Part shown: piece by piece, positions 16,832-26,963 of the stretch | Numbering within the stretch: the first letter of the stretch is position 1 | Layout: every line of letters starts with the position of its first letter | From: Duganella aquatilis | GTDB lineage: Bacteria > Pseudomonadota > Gammaproteobacteria > Burkholderiales > Burkholderiaceae_D | DNA length: 64,000 nt | NCBI RefSeq assembly: GCF_009674565.1 | Contig: NZ_WKJL01000023.1 | Coordinates: 1-64,000 of the forward strand | Reading direction: 5' to 3' | Notes under the pieces: model-generated | What the model was told of the DNA's origin: nothing | The model's database searches: none | What the model saw: only the letters and a program-made list of their open reading frames with translations | Translations under genes and position numbers: made by a program

Positions 16832-18336
16832 CAGGTCGCCAGAGTCGCTTTGATGGCGGCCAGGCAGGCCGACAGCAGGGCTTCAGGCATCACGCCCAGC
16901 AGCACCACGGCCAGGCCGTTGATGCTCAGGACCAGTTTCATGTCGAGCGGCGCGGCGATCGGCGCGGTATCCACCGGCTCGTCGAACCACATGGTCTTGA
17001 TGACGCGCAGGTAGTAGAACGCGCCGATCAGCGAGAACATGACGGCGAAGATGGTCAGCCACAGCTGGCCGGTCGCCAGCACCGAGTTCAGCACGGCGAA
17101 CTTGGCGGCAAAGCCCATCATCGGCGGCACGCCGGCCAGCGAGAACAGCAGGATGGTCATCACCAGCGCGAACCAGCCATTACGCTTGCTCAGGCCCTTG
17201 AAGTCGGCCAGGTTGTCGGCGTCGAAACCGGCGCGCGACAGCAGCATCAGCGTGCCGAAGGTGCCGACGGTGGTCAGCACGTAGGTGATCACGTAGTACA
17301 TCGCCGAGCTGTAGGCTGCATCGCGACCCGTGACGTCGGTGGTGCCGGCCACGCCAGCCAGCAGGCCCAGCAGCACGAAGCCGATTTGCGCGATGGTCGA
17401 GTAAGCCAGCATACGTTTCAGGTTGGTCTGCGCGATCGCGGTCAGGTTACCGATCGCCAGCGACAGCACGGCCAGCACCATCAGCATCTGCTGCCAGTCG
17501 AACGCCATCGGCATCAGGCCTTCCACCAGCAGGCGGATGCAGATGGCGAAGGTGGCGATCTTCGGCGCGCCGCCCAGCAGCAGGGTCACTGCCGTTGGCG
17601 AACCTTCGTAGACGTCCGGCACCCACATGTGGAACGGCACGGCGCCCAGTTTGAAGGCCAGGCCGGCAACCAGGAACACCAGGCCGAACACCAGGATGGT
17701 CGGCTTGATGGTGCCGCTGGCGACGGCGGTCGAAATGCCGCGGATGTCCAGCGTGCCGGTCGCGCCATACAGCATCGACATGCCGTACAGCAGGAAGCCC
17801 GACGCCAGCGCGCCCAGGATGAAGTATTTCATCGCCGCTTCGGTGGCGCGTACGTTGTCGCGGCGGATCGCCACCAGGGCGTACAGCGACAGCGACATCA
17901 GTTCGACGCCCAGGTAGATCGACAGCAGGTTGGAACCCGAGATCATCACCATCTGGCCCAGCATGGCGAACAGCGCCAGGACGTAGAACTCGCCGCCCAG
18001 GTTACCGCTCAACATCTCGCGGTCGGCTGCGTACTGGCGCGAATACACCAGCGTCATGCCGACGGTCAGGTAGGTGAACAGCTTCAGCAGGTTGGCCATC
18101 GGATCGGACACGAACATGCCGTGGAAGGTATAGCTGGTGGCGCCGGTGTGGAAATCGGCGCAGCTGATACCGGCCAGCACCACCAGCATCAGCAGGGACA
18201 GCACATAGGTGAACGAACGCTGCGCCTTGGACAGGAACATGTCGATCAGCAGGATGGCCGAAGCGCCGATCAGCAACGCGATCTCGGCATACGCCGGGAC
18301 CAGGTTCACGGCCTCTTGTGGAATAGGTGTAGTCAT
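16831..18336 (-). CDS. nuoN: NADH-quinone oxidoreductase subunit N
   Basis: 501 aa, about 14 membrane helices. It is one of three antiporter-like proton-pumping subunits of respiratory complex I. Core features are a charged Glu in helix 5 (GVELMSLSLYAL) and Lys-containing central helices (FKLGAVPFHMWVPDVYEG). It is the last nuo gene of the operon. Start ATG at 18336, 21 nt after the nuoM stop. Confidence 0.97.
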   Translation of the reverse strand: MTTPIPQEAVNLVPAYAEIALLIGASAILLIDMFLSKAQRSFTYVLSLLMLVVLAGISCADFHTGATSYTFHGMFVSDPMANLLKLFTYLTVGMTLVYSRQYAADREMLSGNLGGEFYVLALFAMLGQMVMISGSNLLSIYLGVELMSLSLYALVAIRRDNVRATEAAMKYFILGALASGFLLYGMSMLYGATGTLDIRGISTAVASGTIKPTILVFGLVFLVAGLAFKLGAVPFHMWVPDVYEGSPTAVTLLLGGAPKIATFAICIRLLVEGLMPMAFDWQQMLMVLAVLSLAIGNLTAIAQTNLKRMLAYSTIAQIGFVLLGLLAGVAGTTDVTGRDAAYSSAMYYVITYVLTTVGTFGTLMLLSRAGFDADNLADFKGLSKRNGWFALVMTILLFSLAGVPPMMGFAAKFAVLNSVLATGQLWLTIFAVMFSLIGAFYYLRVIKTMWFDEPVDTAPIAAPLDMKLVLSINGLAVVLLGVMPEALLSACLAAIKATLAT

Positions 18337-18357
18337 TTATGCGTTTCCGTTATCTTC

Positions 18358-19857
18358 TTAAGGCAGCTTGCTGTGTGCGACGTGGGCCAGCAGGTCAGCG
18401 ACCGAGGTCTGCATCGTGTCGGTGAATGGCGCTGGGTACAGGCCCATGTACAGCGTGGCGACCGCCAGAATGCCCAGCATCAGGAATTCACGGCCGTTCA
18501 GGTCAACCAGCTCGGCCACGTGGTGGTTGCTCACTTTGCCGAAGATGACGCGCTTGGCCATCCACAGCGAGTAGGCTGCACCGAAGATCAGCGCGGTGGC
18601 TGCCAGCAGGCCGATCCAGAAGTTGAACTGGGTGGCGCCCAGGATCACCATGAACTCGCCGACGAAACCGGAGGTTGCCGGCAGGCCGCAGTTGGCCATC
18701 GAGAACAGGATGAAGAAGGCGGCGAAACGCGGCATCTTGTTGACCACGCCACCGTAGTCGGCGATCTGGCGCGAGTGGGCCTGGTCGTACAGCACGCCGA
18801 TGCACAGGAACATGGCGCCCGACACGAAGCCGTGCGAGATCATCTGCATGATGGCGCCTTGCGTGGCCATTTCATTGAAGACGAAGAAGCCCAGGGTGAC
18901 GAAGCCCATGTGCGCGATCGACGAGTAGGCGACCAGCTTTTTCATGTCCTTCTGTACCAGCGCGACCAGGCCAATGTAGATCACGGCGATCAGCGACAGC
19001 GTGATCACGAAGCCCGACAGGTAGTGCGAGGCGTCCGGGGTGATCGGCAGCGAGAAACGGATGAAGCCGTACGCACCCAGTTTCAGCATGATCGCGGCCA
19101 GCACGGCGGAACCGCCGGTCGGCGCTTCCACGTGGACGTCCGGCAGCCAGGTGTGGACCGGGAACATCGGCACCTTGACGGCAAACGCCATGAAGAAGGC
19201 CAGGAAGATGCAGACCTGTTCGGTCATCGTCAGCGGCGCCTTGTGCCACATCAGGATGTCCCAGCTACCGGTCACTTTGTACAGGTAGATGATGGCAACC
19301 AGCGTCAGCAGCGAACCGAAGAAGGTGTACAGGAAGAACTTGAACGAGGCGTAGACGCGGTTGTCGCCGCCCCAGATACCGATGATGATGTACATCGGGA
19401 TCAGGGTCGCTTCGAAGAAGAAGTAGAACAGCAGGCCGTCCATCGCGGTGAACACGCCGATCATCAGGCCGGACAGGATCAGGAACGCGCCCATGTACTG
19501 GGCCACGCGTTTCTGGATCACCTGCCAGGCCGAGATCACGACGATCACGGTGATGAAGGCGGTCAGCGGCACGAACCACAGCGACAGGCCGTCGATCCCC
19601 AGCGAGTACCAGATGTTGAAGCGTTCGATCCACGCCGATTTCTCGACGAACTGCATGCCGTGGGCGGCATTGCTGAAGTTGGTGATCAGCGGAATGGTCG
19701 CAACAAAGCTGACCAAGGCGCCGAGCAGCGACAGCACGCGCGTAAAGCCTGCGTTGCTGTCACGCCCTACTGCCAGGACGATCATGCCGAAAATAATCGG
19801 GAGCCAGATCGCCAGGCTCAGGTACGGAGGTAGTGTAGATATGGTTGACTGCATCAT
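18358..19857 (-). CDS. nuoM: NADH-quinone oxidoreductase subunit M
   Basis: 499 aa, about 14 membrane helices. Antiporter-like proton-translocating subunit in the middle of the membrane arm. The segment FFFEATLIPMYIIIGIWGG carries the conserved helix-5 Glu, and KVPMFPVHTWLPDVHVEAP the Lys and discontinuous-helix region. The gene lies between nuoL (31 nt gap) and nuoN. Confidence 0.97.
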   Translation of the reverse strand: MMQSTISTLPPYLSLAIWLPIIFGMIVLAVGRDSNAGFTRVLSLLGALVSFVATIPLITNFSNAAHGMQFVEKSAWIERFNIWYSLGIDGLSLWFVPLTAFITVIVVISAWQVIQKRVAQYMGAFLILSGLMIGVFTAMDGLLFYFFFEATLIPMYIIIGIWGGDNRVYASFKFFLYTFFGSLLTLVAIIYLYKVTGSWDILMWHKAPLTMTEQVCIFLAFFMAFAVKVPMFPVHTWLPDVHVEAPTGGSAVLAAIMLKLGAYGFIRFSLPITPDASHYLSGFVITLSLIAVIYIGLVALVQKDMKKLVAYSSIAHMGFVTLGFFVFNEMATQGAIMQMISHGFVSGAMFLCIGVLYDQAHSRQIADYGGVVNKMPRFAAFFILFSMANCGLPATSGFVGEFMVILGATQFNFWIGLLAATALIFGAAYSLWMAKRVIFGKVSNHHVAELVDLNGREFLMLGILAVATLYMGLYPAPFTDTMQTSVADLLAHVAHSKLP

Positions 19858-19888
19858 GGTTATCGTTATCTCTTTGCGTATCAGCTAA

Positions 19889-21979
19889 TTAAGCGTGCCA
19901 AAACGGCAGGAAGTAGACCAGGAACCCCAGAATGCCGAGGATCATGACGAACGCATAGTGGTAGATGTAACCAGTCTGCGCCAGGCGGGTCAGCGAAGAG
20001 AACCAGCCGACTACTTTGGCGCTGCCGTTGACCAGCAGGCCGTCGATCAGGGTCTTGTCGCCCACGTTCCACAAGCCATTGCCCAGCAGGCGTGCGCCGC
20101 CTGCGAACACCACTTCGTTGAACTTGTCCATGTAGTACTTGTTGTCCAGCAGCGTGTGCACTGCCTTGAACTTGGCGAAGAACCATGCCGGTACGCGCGG
20201 ATTGATCATGTAGCAGTAGTACGAGAACGCCACGCCGGCAATCGCCAGCCACAGCGGCAGCGAAGTCAGCGAGTGGATCGCCATGGCGACCGGGCCGTGG
20301 TATTCCTCGCCCAGCACTTCCATCGCCTTGTGGTTCTCGCCGATGAAGATCACGCCTTTGAAGAAGTCGCCGAACAGCATCGGGCCGATGGTCAGCGCGC
20401 CGATGATGACCGATGGGATGGCCAGCATGACCAGCGGGAACCAGACCACGAATGGCGATTCGTGCGGTTTCTGGCCTGGGGCCAGGCCGTGGTGGCCGTG
20501 ATCGTCTTCCTCGTCGTGGCCATGGTCGTCGTGACCGTGGTCGTCGTGTGCGGCGGCGGCCGGAGCATGATGGTCATCGTGACCATGTGCGTGGGCCTGG
20601 CCGAAACGCTCTTTACCGTGGAACACCAGGAAGTACATGCGGAACGAGTAGAACGCGGTCACGAACACGCCAGCCAGCACGGCGAACTGGGCGAAGCCAG
20701 CGCCGGCGATGTGGGTCTCGGCGACGGCTTCGATGATCGAATCCTTCGAGTAGAAGCCCGAGAAGAACGGCGTACCGATCAGGGCCAGCGAGCCCAGCAG
20801 CGAGGTGATCCAGGTGATCGGCATGTATTTGCGCAGGCCGCCCATGTTGCGGATGTCCTGGTCGTGGTGCATGCCGATGATGACCGAACCGGCGCCCAGG
20901 AACAGCAGTGCCTTGAAGAACGCGTGGGTCATCAGGTGGAACACGGCGACCGAGTAGGCCGACGAACCCAGCGCCACGGTCATGTAGCCCAGCTGCGACA
21001 GCGTCGAGTACGCCACCACGCGCTTGATGTCGTTCTGGATGATGCCCAGAAAGCCCATGAACAGCGCGGTGATCGAACCGATGACCAGGATGAAGCTCAG
21101 CGCGGTGTCCGACAGTTCGAACAGCGGCGACATGCGCGACACCATGAAAATGCCGGCGGTAACCATGGTGGCCGCGTGAATCAGTGCGGAAATCGGGGTC
21201 GGGCCTTCCATCGAGTCAGGCAGCCAGACGTGCAGCGGGAACTGCGCCGACTTGCCCATCGCGCCGATGAACAGGCAGATGCAGGCCACGGTCAGCAGCA
21301 TCCAGTCGGTGCCCGGCAGGTGCAGCAGCGCCAGCGCTTCGCGCTTGGCGAACACTTCCTGGTAGTTCATCGAACCGGCGTAAGCCAGCAGCAGGCCGAT
21401 GCCCAGGATGAAGCCGAAGTCGCCCACGCGGTTGACCAGGAAGGCCTTCATGTTGGCGAAGATCGCGGTCGGACGGGTGTACCAGAAGCCGATCAGCAGG
21501 TAGGACACCAGGCCCACGGCTTCCCAGCCGAAGAACAGTTGCAGGAAGTTGTTCGACATCACCAGCATCAGCATGGAGAAGGTGAACAGCGAGATGTAGG
21601 AGAAGAAGCGGTTGTAGCCTTCGTCTTCCGCCATGTAGCCGATGGTGTAGATGTGCACCATCAGCGACACGAAGGTCACCACGCACATCATCATCGCCGA
21701 CAGCGAATCGATCTGGAAGCCGACTTCCATCTTCATGCCGGCCACGGTCATCCAGTTGTAGATGGTGCCATTGAAGCTGGCGCCATTGACCACATCATTC
21801 AGCGTCAGCGCCGAAATGATGAATGCCACCAGCACGCCCAGGATGGTCGCCGCGGTCGCGGTCTTGCGACCGACCACGTTGCCGAAGAATTTAGTTCCCA
21901 ACAAGCCCGCCACCGCCGCGCCCGCGAGGGGCGCCAGTGGTACGACCAGCAGGAGATTAGGGTTAAGAGTAACCGCCAT
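19889..21979 (-). CDS. nuoL: NADH-quinone oxidoreductase subunit L with His/Asp-rich loop
   Basis: 696 aa, longer than the usual 610-680. It is the distal antiporter-like subunit with the long lateral amphipathic helix. The helix-5 region FFGWEAVGLVSYLLIGFW and the PLHVWLPDSMEGPTP signature are present. Between about residues 460 and 505 lies an insertion with many HDDH/HGH repeats, which could bind divalent metal ions; such loops vary between species. Confidence 0.97.
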   Translation of the reverse strand: MAVTLNPNLLLVVPLAPLAGAAVAGLLGTKFFGNVVGRKTATAATILGVLVAFIISALTLNDVVNGASFNGTIYNWMTVAGMKMEVGFQIDSLSAMMMCVVTFVSLMVHIYTIGYMAEDEGYNRFFSYISLFTFSMLMLVMSNNFLQLFFGWEAVGLVSYLLIGFWYTRPTAIFANMKAFLVNRVGDFGFILGIGLLLAYAGSMNYQEVFAKREALALLHLPGTDWMLLTVACICLFIGAMGKSAQFPLHVWLPDSMEGPTPISALIHAATMVTAGIFMVSRMSPLFELSDTALSFILVIGSITALFMGFLGIIQNDIKRVVAYSTLSQLGYMTVALGSSAYSVAVFHLMTHAFFKALLFLGAGSVIIGMHHDQDIRNMGGLRKYMPITWITSLLGSLALIGTPFFSGFYSKDSIIEAVAETHIAGAGFAQFAVLAGVFVTAFYSFRMYFLVFHGKERFGQAHAHGHDDHHAPAAAAHDDHGHDDHGHDEEDDHGHHGLAPGQKPHESPFVVWFPLVMLAIPSVIIGALTIGPMLFGDFFKGVIFIGENHKAMEVLGEEYHGPVAMAIHSLTSLPLWLAIAGVAFSYYCYMINPRVPAWFFAKFKAVHTLLDNKYYMDKFNEVVFAGGARLLGNGLWNVGDKTLIDGLLVNGSAKVVGWFSSLTRLAQTGYIYHYAFVMILGILGFLVYFLPFWHA

Positions 21980-22015
21980 GATGAACCTTAATCGTTATTT
22001 TTCGTGAGGTTAAAA

Positions 22016-22324
22016 TTAGCCCTTGAGGCTGTCCAGGTCTTCTACATTGATGGTGTCCAGATTACGGAACAGCACCACCAGGATCGCGAGGCCGATGGCC
22101 GATTCGGCAGCGGCGACGGTCAGGATAAAGAAGACAAAGATCTGCCCTGCCGCATCACCGAGGTAATGCGAGAACGCGATGAAGTTCATATTCACTGCCA
22201 GCAGCATCAGTTCGATGGCCATCAGGATGATAATGATGTTCTTGCGATTCAGGAAAATACCGACGATCGAGATCGCGAACAGGATCGCGCCCAGAACGAG
22301 GTAGTGAGCCAGGGATAAAGTCAT
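22016..22324 (-). CDS. nuoK: NADH-quinone oxidoreductase subunit K
   Basis: 102 aa, three membrane helices. It has conserved glutamates within helices (IELMLLAVN and AAESAIGLA), part of the proton channel near the quinone module. The 4-nt overlap with nuoJ shows translational coupling. Confidence 0.96.
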   Translation of the reverse strand: MTLSLAHYLVLGAILFAISIVGIFLNRKNIIIILMAIELMLLAVNMNFIAFSHYLGDAAGQIFVFFILTVAAAESAIGLAILVVLFRNLDTINVEDLDSLKG

Positions 22325-22950
22325 GGTGCCTCCTTAACTTCGGTTTCGGCCTGGCCACGGGTAGTCACCGGATCGATCTTGACGATCTTCAGGCGGTCGT
22401 TACGCTTGACGCGGACGGCGTCGGCTGGGTCGAAGTGTTTGGTGTCTTTGCGCTTGCGCAGGGTCAGCGCCACGGCCGCGATAATCGCAACCAGCAGGAT
22501 CACCGCGGCGATTTCAAAGCCATAGATGTATTTGGTGTAGATCAGCAGGCCCAGTTCCTTGGTGCCGCCGATGTTGCCGGCTGCGACAGCCTGCTGGTCG
22601 AACGACAGGAACGAGCGCCACAGCACGGCGGCCATTTCCAGCACGATGATCACGCCGACGAAGGACGCGACCGGGAGGTAGCCCCAGAAGTTCTCGCGCA
22701 GCTTTTCGGTGTCGATGTCGAGCATCATGACCACGAACAGGAACAGCACCATGACGGCGCCGACGTAGACCAGCACCAGCACGATCGCCAGGAACTCGGC
22801 TTCGAGCAGCATCCAGATGCCGGCGGCGTTGAAGAACGCCAGCACCAGGAACAGTGCCGCGTGCACCGGATTGCGGGCCGTGATAACGCGCGTCGCAGCC
22901 AATATCATGATGGCGGCGAAGACGTAGAACAAAGCAGTTTTAAATTCCAT
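22321..22950 (-). CDS. nuoJ: NADH-quinone oxidoreductase subunit J
   Basis: 209 aa, five membrane helices and a basic, Lys/Arg-rich C-terminal tail. Helix 3 (VLVYVGAVMVLFLFVVMML) is the conserved flexible pi-bulge segment linking quinone reduction to pumping. It is separated from nuoI by a 75-nt gap holding a strong hairpin; other nuo junctions are shorter. Confidence 0.96.
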   Translation of the reverse strand: MEFKTALFYVFAAIMILAATRVITARNPVHAALFLVLAFFNAAGIWMLLEAEFLAIVLVLVYVGAVMVLFLFVVMMLDIDTEKLRENFWGYLPVASFVGVIIVLEMAAVLWRSFLSFDQQAVAAGNIGGTKELGLLIYTKYIYGFEIAAVILLVAIIAAVALTLRKRKDTKHFDPADAVRVKRNDRLKIVKIDPVTTRGQAETEVKEAP

Positions 22951-22984
22951 AACTAACCCAAGAGACGTACAGTTTATTGATCAC

Positions 22985-23033
22985 ATCGCTGTCGCGGGCC
23001 GCGCCGAAGCTTGGCCCGCGCGGTCTCAGCGAT
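22985..23033 (-). other. Long intercistronic hairpin between nuoI and nuoJ
   Basis: CGCGGGCC (22993-23000) pairs with GGCCCGCG (23013-23020), extended by ATCGCTG (22985-22991) with CAGCGAT (23027-23033). It starts at the nuoI stop codon. No U-tract follows on the transcript, so it is more likely an mRNA-stability or processing element than a terminator. Confidence 0.6.
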
Positions 23034-23514
23034 AAGGAGCGTCCGCTGCGCGGGCTGCGGCGATATCGTTTTCGTAACGGTCGCCTACGGCCAGCAGCAT
23101 CTCTTTCGTGTAGTACAGATCGCCGCGTTTCTCGCCGTGGTATTCCAGCACGTGCGTCTCGACGATCGAATCAACCGGGCACGACTCTTCGCAGAAACCG
23201 CAGAAGATGCACTTGGTCAGGTCGATGTCGTAACGGGTGGTACGGCGCGAGCCGTCCGCACGCTGCTCGGATTCGATGGTGATCGCCATCGCCGGGCACA
23301 CTGCTTCGCACAGTTTGCAGGCGATGCAGCGCTCTTCCCCGTTCGGGTAGCGGCGCAGCGCGTGCAGACCGCGGAAGCGCGGCGACATCGGCGTCTTCTC
23401 TTCCGGGTACTGCACCGTGATCTTGCGCGAGAACATGTACTTGCCCGTCAGCGCCATCCCTTTGATCAGTTCGGTCAGCATGAAGCTGCCGATGAAGTCT
23501 TTTAATCGTTCCAT
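23026..23514 (-). CDS. nuoI: NADH-quinone oxidoreductase subunit I (two [4Fe-4S])
   Basis: 162 aa. Two ferredoxin-type cluster motifs: Cys63/66/69/73 and Cys102/105/108/112, the N6a and N6b clusters that pass electrons toward NuoB. The N-terminal amphipathic helix docks on the membrane arm. The family is usually about 160-180 aa, so it is complete. Confidence 0.97.
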   Translation of the reverse strand: MERLKDFIGSFMLTELIKGMALTGKYMFSRKITVQYPEEKTPMSPRFRGLHALRRYPNGEERCIACKLCEAVCPAMAITIESEQRADGSRRTTRYDIDLTKCIFCGFCEESCPVDSIVETHVLEYHGEKRGDLYYTKEMLLAVGDRYENDIAAARAADAPYR

Positions 23515-23537
23515 GATTTTCTTGTCCTTACTTCCAG

Positions 23538-24623
23538 TTACTTCCAGATATTCCAGGAGGTCTGCATCCAGCCAGCCACGAACACCAGATACACCAGCGT
23601 CAGCGGGATGAACACTTTCCAGCCCAGGCGCATGATCTGGTCATAACGGTAGCGCGGGAAGGTACCACGCACCCAGATGAAGACCGACACCAGGAAGAAA
23701 GCCTTGACGAACAGCCAGAAGAAGCCACCGAAACCGCCCCAGAATTCAAGGAAGGCAAACGGCGCCGACCAGCCGCCCAGGAACATGATGGAACCCAGCG
23801 TGGCGATCAGGATCATGTTGGCGTATTCGGCCAGCATGAACATGGCGTAGGCCATGCCCGAGTATTCAACCATGTGACCGGCAACGATTTCCGACTCGCC
23901 CTCGACCACGTCGAACGGGTGGCGGTTGCACTCGGCCAGGCCGGAAGTCAGGTAGACCACGAACAGCGGCAGCAGCGGCAGCCAGTTCCACGACAGGAAG
24001 TTCAGGCCGTGTTCGACCATGACGCCCTTCTGCTGGCCCAGCACGATGTCGCCGAAGTTCAGCGAACCGGACACCATCAGCACGACCACCAGCACGAAGC
24101 CCATCGGGATTTCGTAGGAAATCATCTGCGCCGAGGCGCGCATCGCGCCCATGAACGAGTACTTCGAGTTCGACGCCCAGCCGGCGATGATGATGCCGTA
24201 GACTTCCATCGAGGTGATCGCCATCAGCAGCAGCAGGCCGGCGTTGACGTTGGCCAGCACCGCTTCAGGACCGAAAGGCACCACCGCCCAGCACGCCAGT
24301 GCCGGCATGATGGTCATGATCGGGCCGATGACGAACAGGCCTGGATTGGCCTTGGCCGGGGTGATGATTTCTTTGAACAGCAGTTTCAGCGCATCGGCGA
24401 TCGGCTGCAGCAGGCCCATCGGGCCAACGCGGTTCGGGCCGACGCGGATCTGGATCCAGCCGATGAACTTGCGTTCCCACAGGGTCAGGTAAGCAACCAG
24501 ACCCATCAGTGGCAACAGCACGACGACGATGCGGATCAGCGCCCAGATCAGCGGCCAGGCCGGAGCCAGCACGCTGTTCGCGCCGAGCGAATTGATGGTA
24601 GTGACGAATTCAGGCAGAGCCAT
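23538..24623 (-). CDS. nuoH: NADH-quinone oxidoreductase subunit H
   Basis: 361 aa, eight membrane helices. It forms the quinone-access chamber at the junction of the two arms. Landmarks are the WERKFIGWIQIRVGPNRVGP loop, the LAECNRHPFDVVEGESEIV segment with its acidic cluster, and the late WVRGTFPRYRYDQIM. It overlaps the nuoG stop by 1 nt. Confidence 0.97.
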   Translation of the reverse strand: MALPEFVTTINSLGANSVLAPAWPLIWALIRIVVVLLPLMGLVAYLTLWERKFIGWIQIRVGPNRVGPMGLLQPIADALKLLFKEIITPAKANPGLFVIGPIMTIMPALACWAVVPFGPEAVLANVNAGLLLLMAITSMEVYGIIIAGWASNSKYSFMGAMRASAQMISYEIPMGFVLVVVLMVSGSLNFGDIVLGQQKGVMVEHGLNFLSWNWLPLLPLFVVYLTSGLAECNRHPFDVVEGESEIVAGHMVEYSGMAYAMFMLAEYANMILIATLGSIMFLGGWSAPFAFLEFWGGFGGFFWLFVKAFFLVSVFIWVRGTFPRYRYDQIMRLGWKVFIPLTLVYLVFVAGWMQTSWNIWK

Positions 24624-26941
24624 TATTTACCCTCTCCTGCTTTTTCTACGGTGATGGAACCGAACATGCTGCCCAGCGCGGCGGTCGACGCGTGCGCGGC
24701 GGCCACGCGCACGGCGTTGGCAGGCAGTTTGGCGTCGACAGTGGCGACCAGGATCGCGCTGCCGGAACCCTGGCTGACCTTGACGCTGTCGCCTTCGGCC
24801 ACGCCCAGCTGCTGCGCCAGCGCGGTCGACAGGTGCGCTTTCGGCGCGGCGCTGTCGCCCATCTTCTGCAGCGACTCGGCACGGCGCACGATGGCGTCGG
24901 CAAAGTAGATCGGCACGTCGGCGATACGTTCGGTACCGGTGGAGGCGGCGGTCGACGCGGCCAGCGCCACTTTCGACACGTTGTTCAGCTTGGCCGAGAC
25001 GTCGAACACGCCGGCGCCCAGCACTTCGTCACGCACCGCTTCCGAGGTCTCGTAGTCGAAGCCGGTCAGGCCCAGGATGTTGCCCAAGACGCGCAGCACT
25101 TTCCATGCAGGGCGGGTTTCCAGCAGCGGCTTGACGGTGGCGTTGAAGCTTTGCGCGCGGCCTTCGGCGTTGACGAAGGTGCCCGAGGTTTCGCTGAATG
25201 GCGAGACCGGCAGCAGCACGTCGGCGTAGTCCATGCCATGCTTGAACGGCGACAGCACCACCACCATCTCGGCCTTGTTCAGCGCGGCGATGGCGGCTTG
25301 CGGGTTGTGCGCGTCCAGTTCCGGTTCGGCGTTCAGCAGCACGTAGGCCGATTTGGCTTCGGTGAACACTGGCGCCTTGCCGGCATTGGCGTTGGCGATG
25401 TAGGCGCCGACGGTGTTGGCGGCTTCGGTCAGGTAGCCCAGCTTGGCGCCGGTCTGTTCCGCGATCCACTGTGCGGCGGCGTGCAGCGCGGCGGCTTGCG
25501 GGTGCTGGGTTGCAGCGTTACCCAGGAACACGCCCTTGTTCTCGCCCGAGATCAGCGAAGCGGCGATCGCGGCAGCGGCGTCCGACGCCTGTACGCCTTC
25601 GAAGCCGGCAGGCACTGCCACTTCCTTGGCCTTGGCGACAGCCACCACCACTTGCGACAGCGCCGACAGCCACTCCGATGGCGCAACGATCAGTTTGTTG
25701 GCGACGTTCATCAGCAGGTCGTCGTCGGTTGCGCTCAGCAGGGACAGCTTGGCGCCGCCCTTCACTGCCGTGCGCAGACGGGTAGCCAGCAGCGGGTGAT
25801 CTTTACGCAGGAACGAGCCGATCACGAAGGCGCGGTTCAGCGCGCCGAATTCGGTGATCGACATGCCCAGCCATGGGGTCACGTCCGACGAGAAGTCGGT
25901 GTGGCGCAGGCGGGTGTCCACGCTGTCCGAACCCATGCCGCGCACCAGTTTCTGCAGCAGGTGCAGTTCTTCCAGCGTCGAGTGCGGGGTCGCGACCGCG
26001 GCCAGCGCGTTGGCGCCGTGTTCGTGACGGATGTTTTTCAGGCCGTGCGCGACATATTCCAGCGCGGTCTGCCAATCGACTTCCTTCCACTCGCCGCCCT
26101 GCTTCAGCATCGGCTGGGTCAGGCGGTCGGTGGTGTCCAGGCCTTCGTACGAGAAGCGGTCCTTGTCGGAAATCCAGCACTCGTTGACGGCGTCGTTTTC
26201 CAGCGGCAGCACGCGCTTGACCTTGCCGCCCTTGACCTGAACGATCAGGTTGGCGCCCAGGCCGTCGTGCGGCGAGACCGATTTGCGGCGCGACAGTTCC
26301 CAGGTACGGGCGCTATAGCGGAACGGCTTCGACGTCAGTGCGCCAACCGGGCACAGGTCGATCATATTGCCGGACATTTCCGAGTTGACGGTCTGGCCGA
26401 CAAACGCGGTGATTTCCGAGTGTTCGCCGCGGCCGATCATACCCAGCTCCATCACGCCGGCCACTTCCTGGCCGAAACGTACGCAGCGCGTGCACTGGAT
26501 ACAGCGGGCCATTTCCTGCATCGACACCAGCGGGCCGGCATCCTTCGGAGCAACAACGCGCTTGTCTTCTTCGTAGCGCGATTCGCCCTTGCCGTAGCCG
26601 ACGGCCAAGTCTTGCAGCTGGCACTCGCCGCCCTGATCGCAGATCGGGCAGTCCAGCGGGTGGTTAATCAGCAGGAACTCCATCACCGACTTCTGTGCCT
26701 GCACGGCCTTGTCGGAGTGGGAGTGCACAATCATGCCTGCCGAGACCGGCGTTGCGCATGCTGGCAAAGGCTTGGGCGCCTTTTCCACTTCGACGAGGCA
26801 CATACGGCAGTTTGCTGCGATCGACAATTTCTTGTGATAGCAGAAGTGCGGAATGTAGGTTCCCAATTTGTTGGCGGCGTCCATCACCATGCTACCAGCA
26901 GGGACTTCGACTTTTTTGCCGTCTATTTCGATTTCAACCAT
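24623..26941 (-). CDS. nuoG: NADH-quinone oxidoreductase subunit G
   Basis: 772 aa from the ATG at 26941 (AGGT 10 nt upstream); a longer frame to 27043 would run into nuoF. N-terminal iron-sulfur ligands are Cys34/45/48/62 ([2Fe-2S] N1b), His94/Cys98/Cys101/Cys107 (N5), and the Cys147/150/153 set (N4). The rest is a molybdopterin-oxidoreductase-like domain that no longer binds the cofactor in complex I. It carries electrons through the peripheral arm. Confidence 0.97.
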   Translation of the reverse strand: MVEIEIDGKKVEVPAGSMVMDAANKLGTYIPHFCYHKKLSIAANCRMCLVEVEKAPKPLPACATPVSAGMIVHSHSDKAVQAQKSVMEFLLINHPLDCPICDQGGECQLQDLAVGYGKGESRYEEDKRVVAPKDAGPLVSMQEMARCIQCTRCVRFGQEVAGVMELGMIGRGEHSEITAFVGQTVNSEMSGNMIDLCPVGALTSKPFRYSARTWELSRRKSVSPHDGLGANLIVQVKGGKVKRVLPLENDAVNECWISDKDRFSYEGLDTTDRLTQPMLKQGGEWKEVDWQTALEYVAHGLKNIRHEHGANALAAVATPHSTLEELHLLQKLVRGMGSDSVDTRLRHTDFSSDVTPWLGMSITEFGALNRAFVIGSFLRKDHPLLATRLRTAVKGGAKLSLLSATDDDLLMNVANKLIVAPSEWLSALSQVVVAVAKAKEVAVPAGFEGVQASDAAAAIAASLISGENKGVFLGNAATQHPQAAALHAAAQWIAEQTGAKLGYLTEAANTVGAYIANANAGKAPVFTEAKSAYVLLNAEPELDAHNPQAAIAALNKAEMVVVLSPFKHGMDYADVLLPVSPFSETSGTFVNAEGRAQSFNATVKPLLETRPAWKVLRVLGNILGLTGFDYETSEAVRDEVLGAGVFDVSAKLNNVSKVALAASTAASTGTERIADVPIYFADAIVRRAESLQKMGDSAAPKAHLSTALAQQLGVAEGDSVKVSQGSGSAILVATVDAKLPANAVRVAAAHASTAALGSMFGSITVEKAGEGK

Positions 26942-26963
26942 GGTGATCGTTACCTGACGCAGC

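Noticed and set aside
16789..19833. 1014-codon plus-strand ORF opposite nuoN and nuoM
   Set aside because: It is the antisense frame of strongly conserved membrane subunits; its translation is rich in Gln/His/Arg/Gly with no domain, the usual artefact of high-GC coding DNA.
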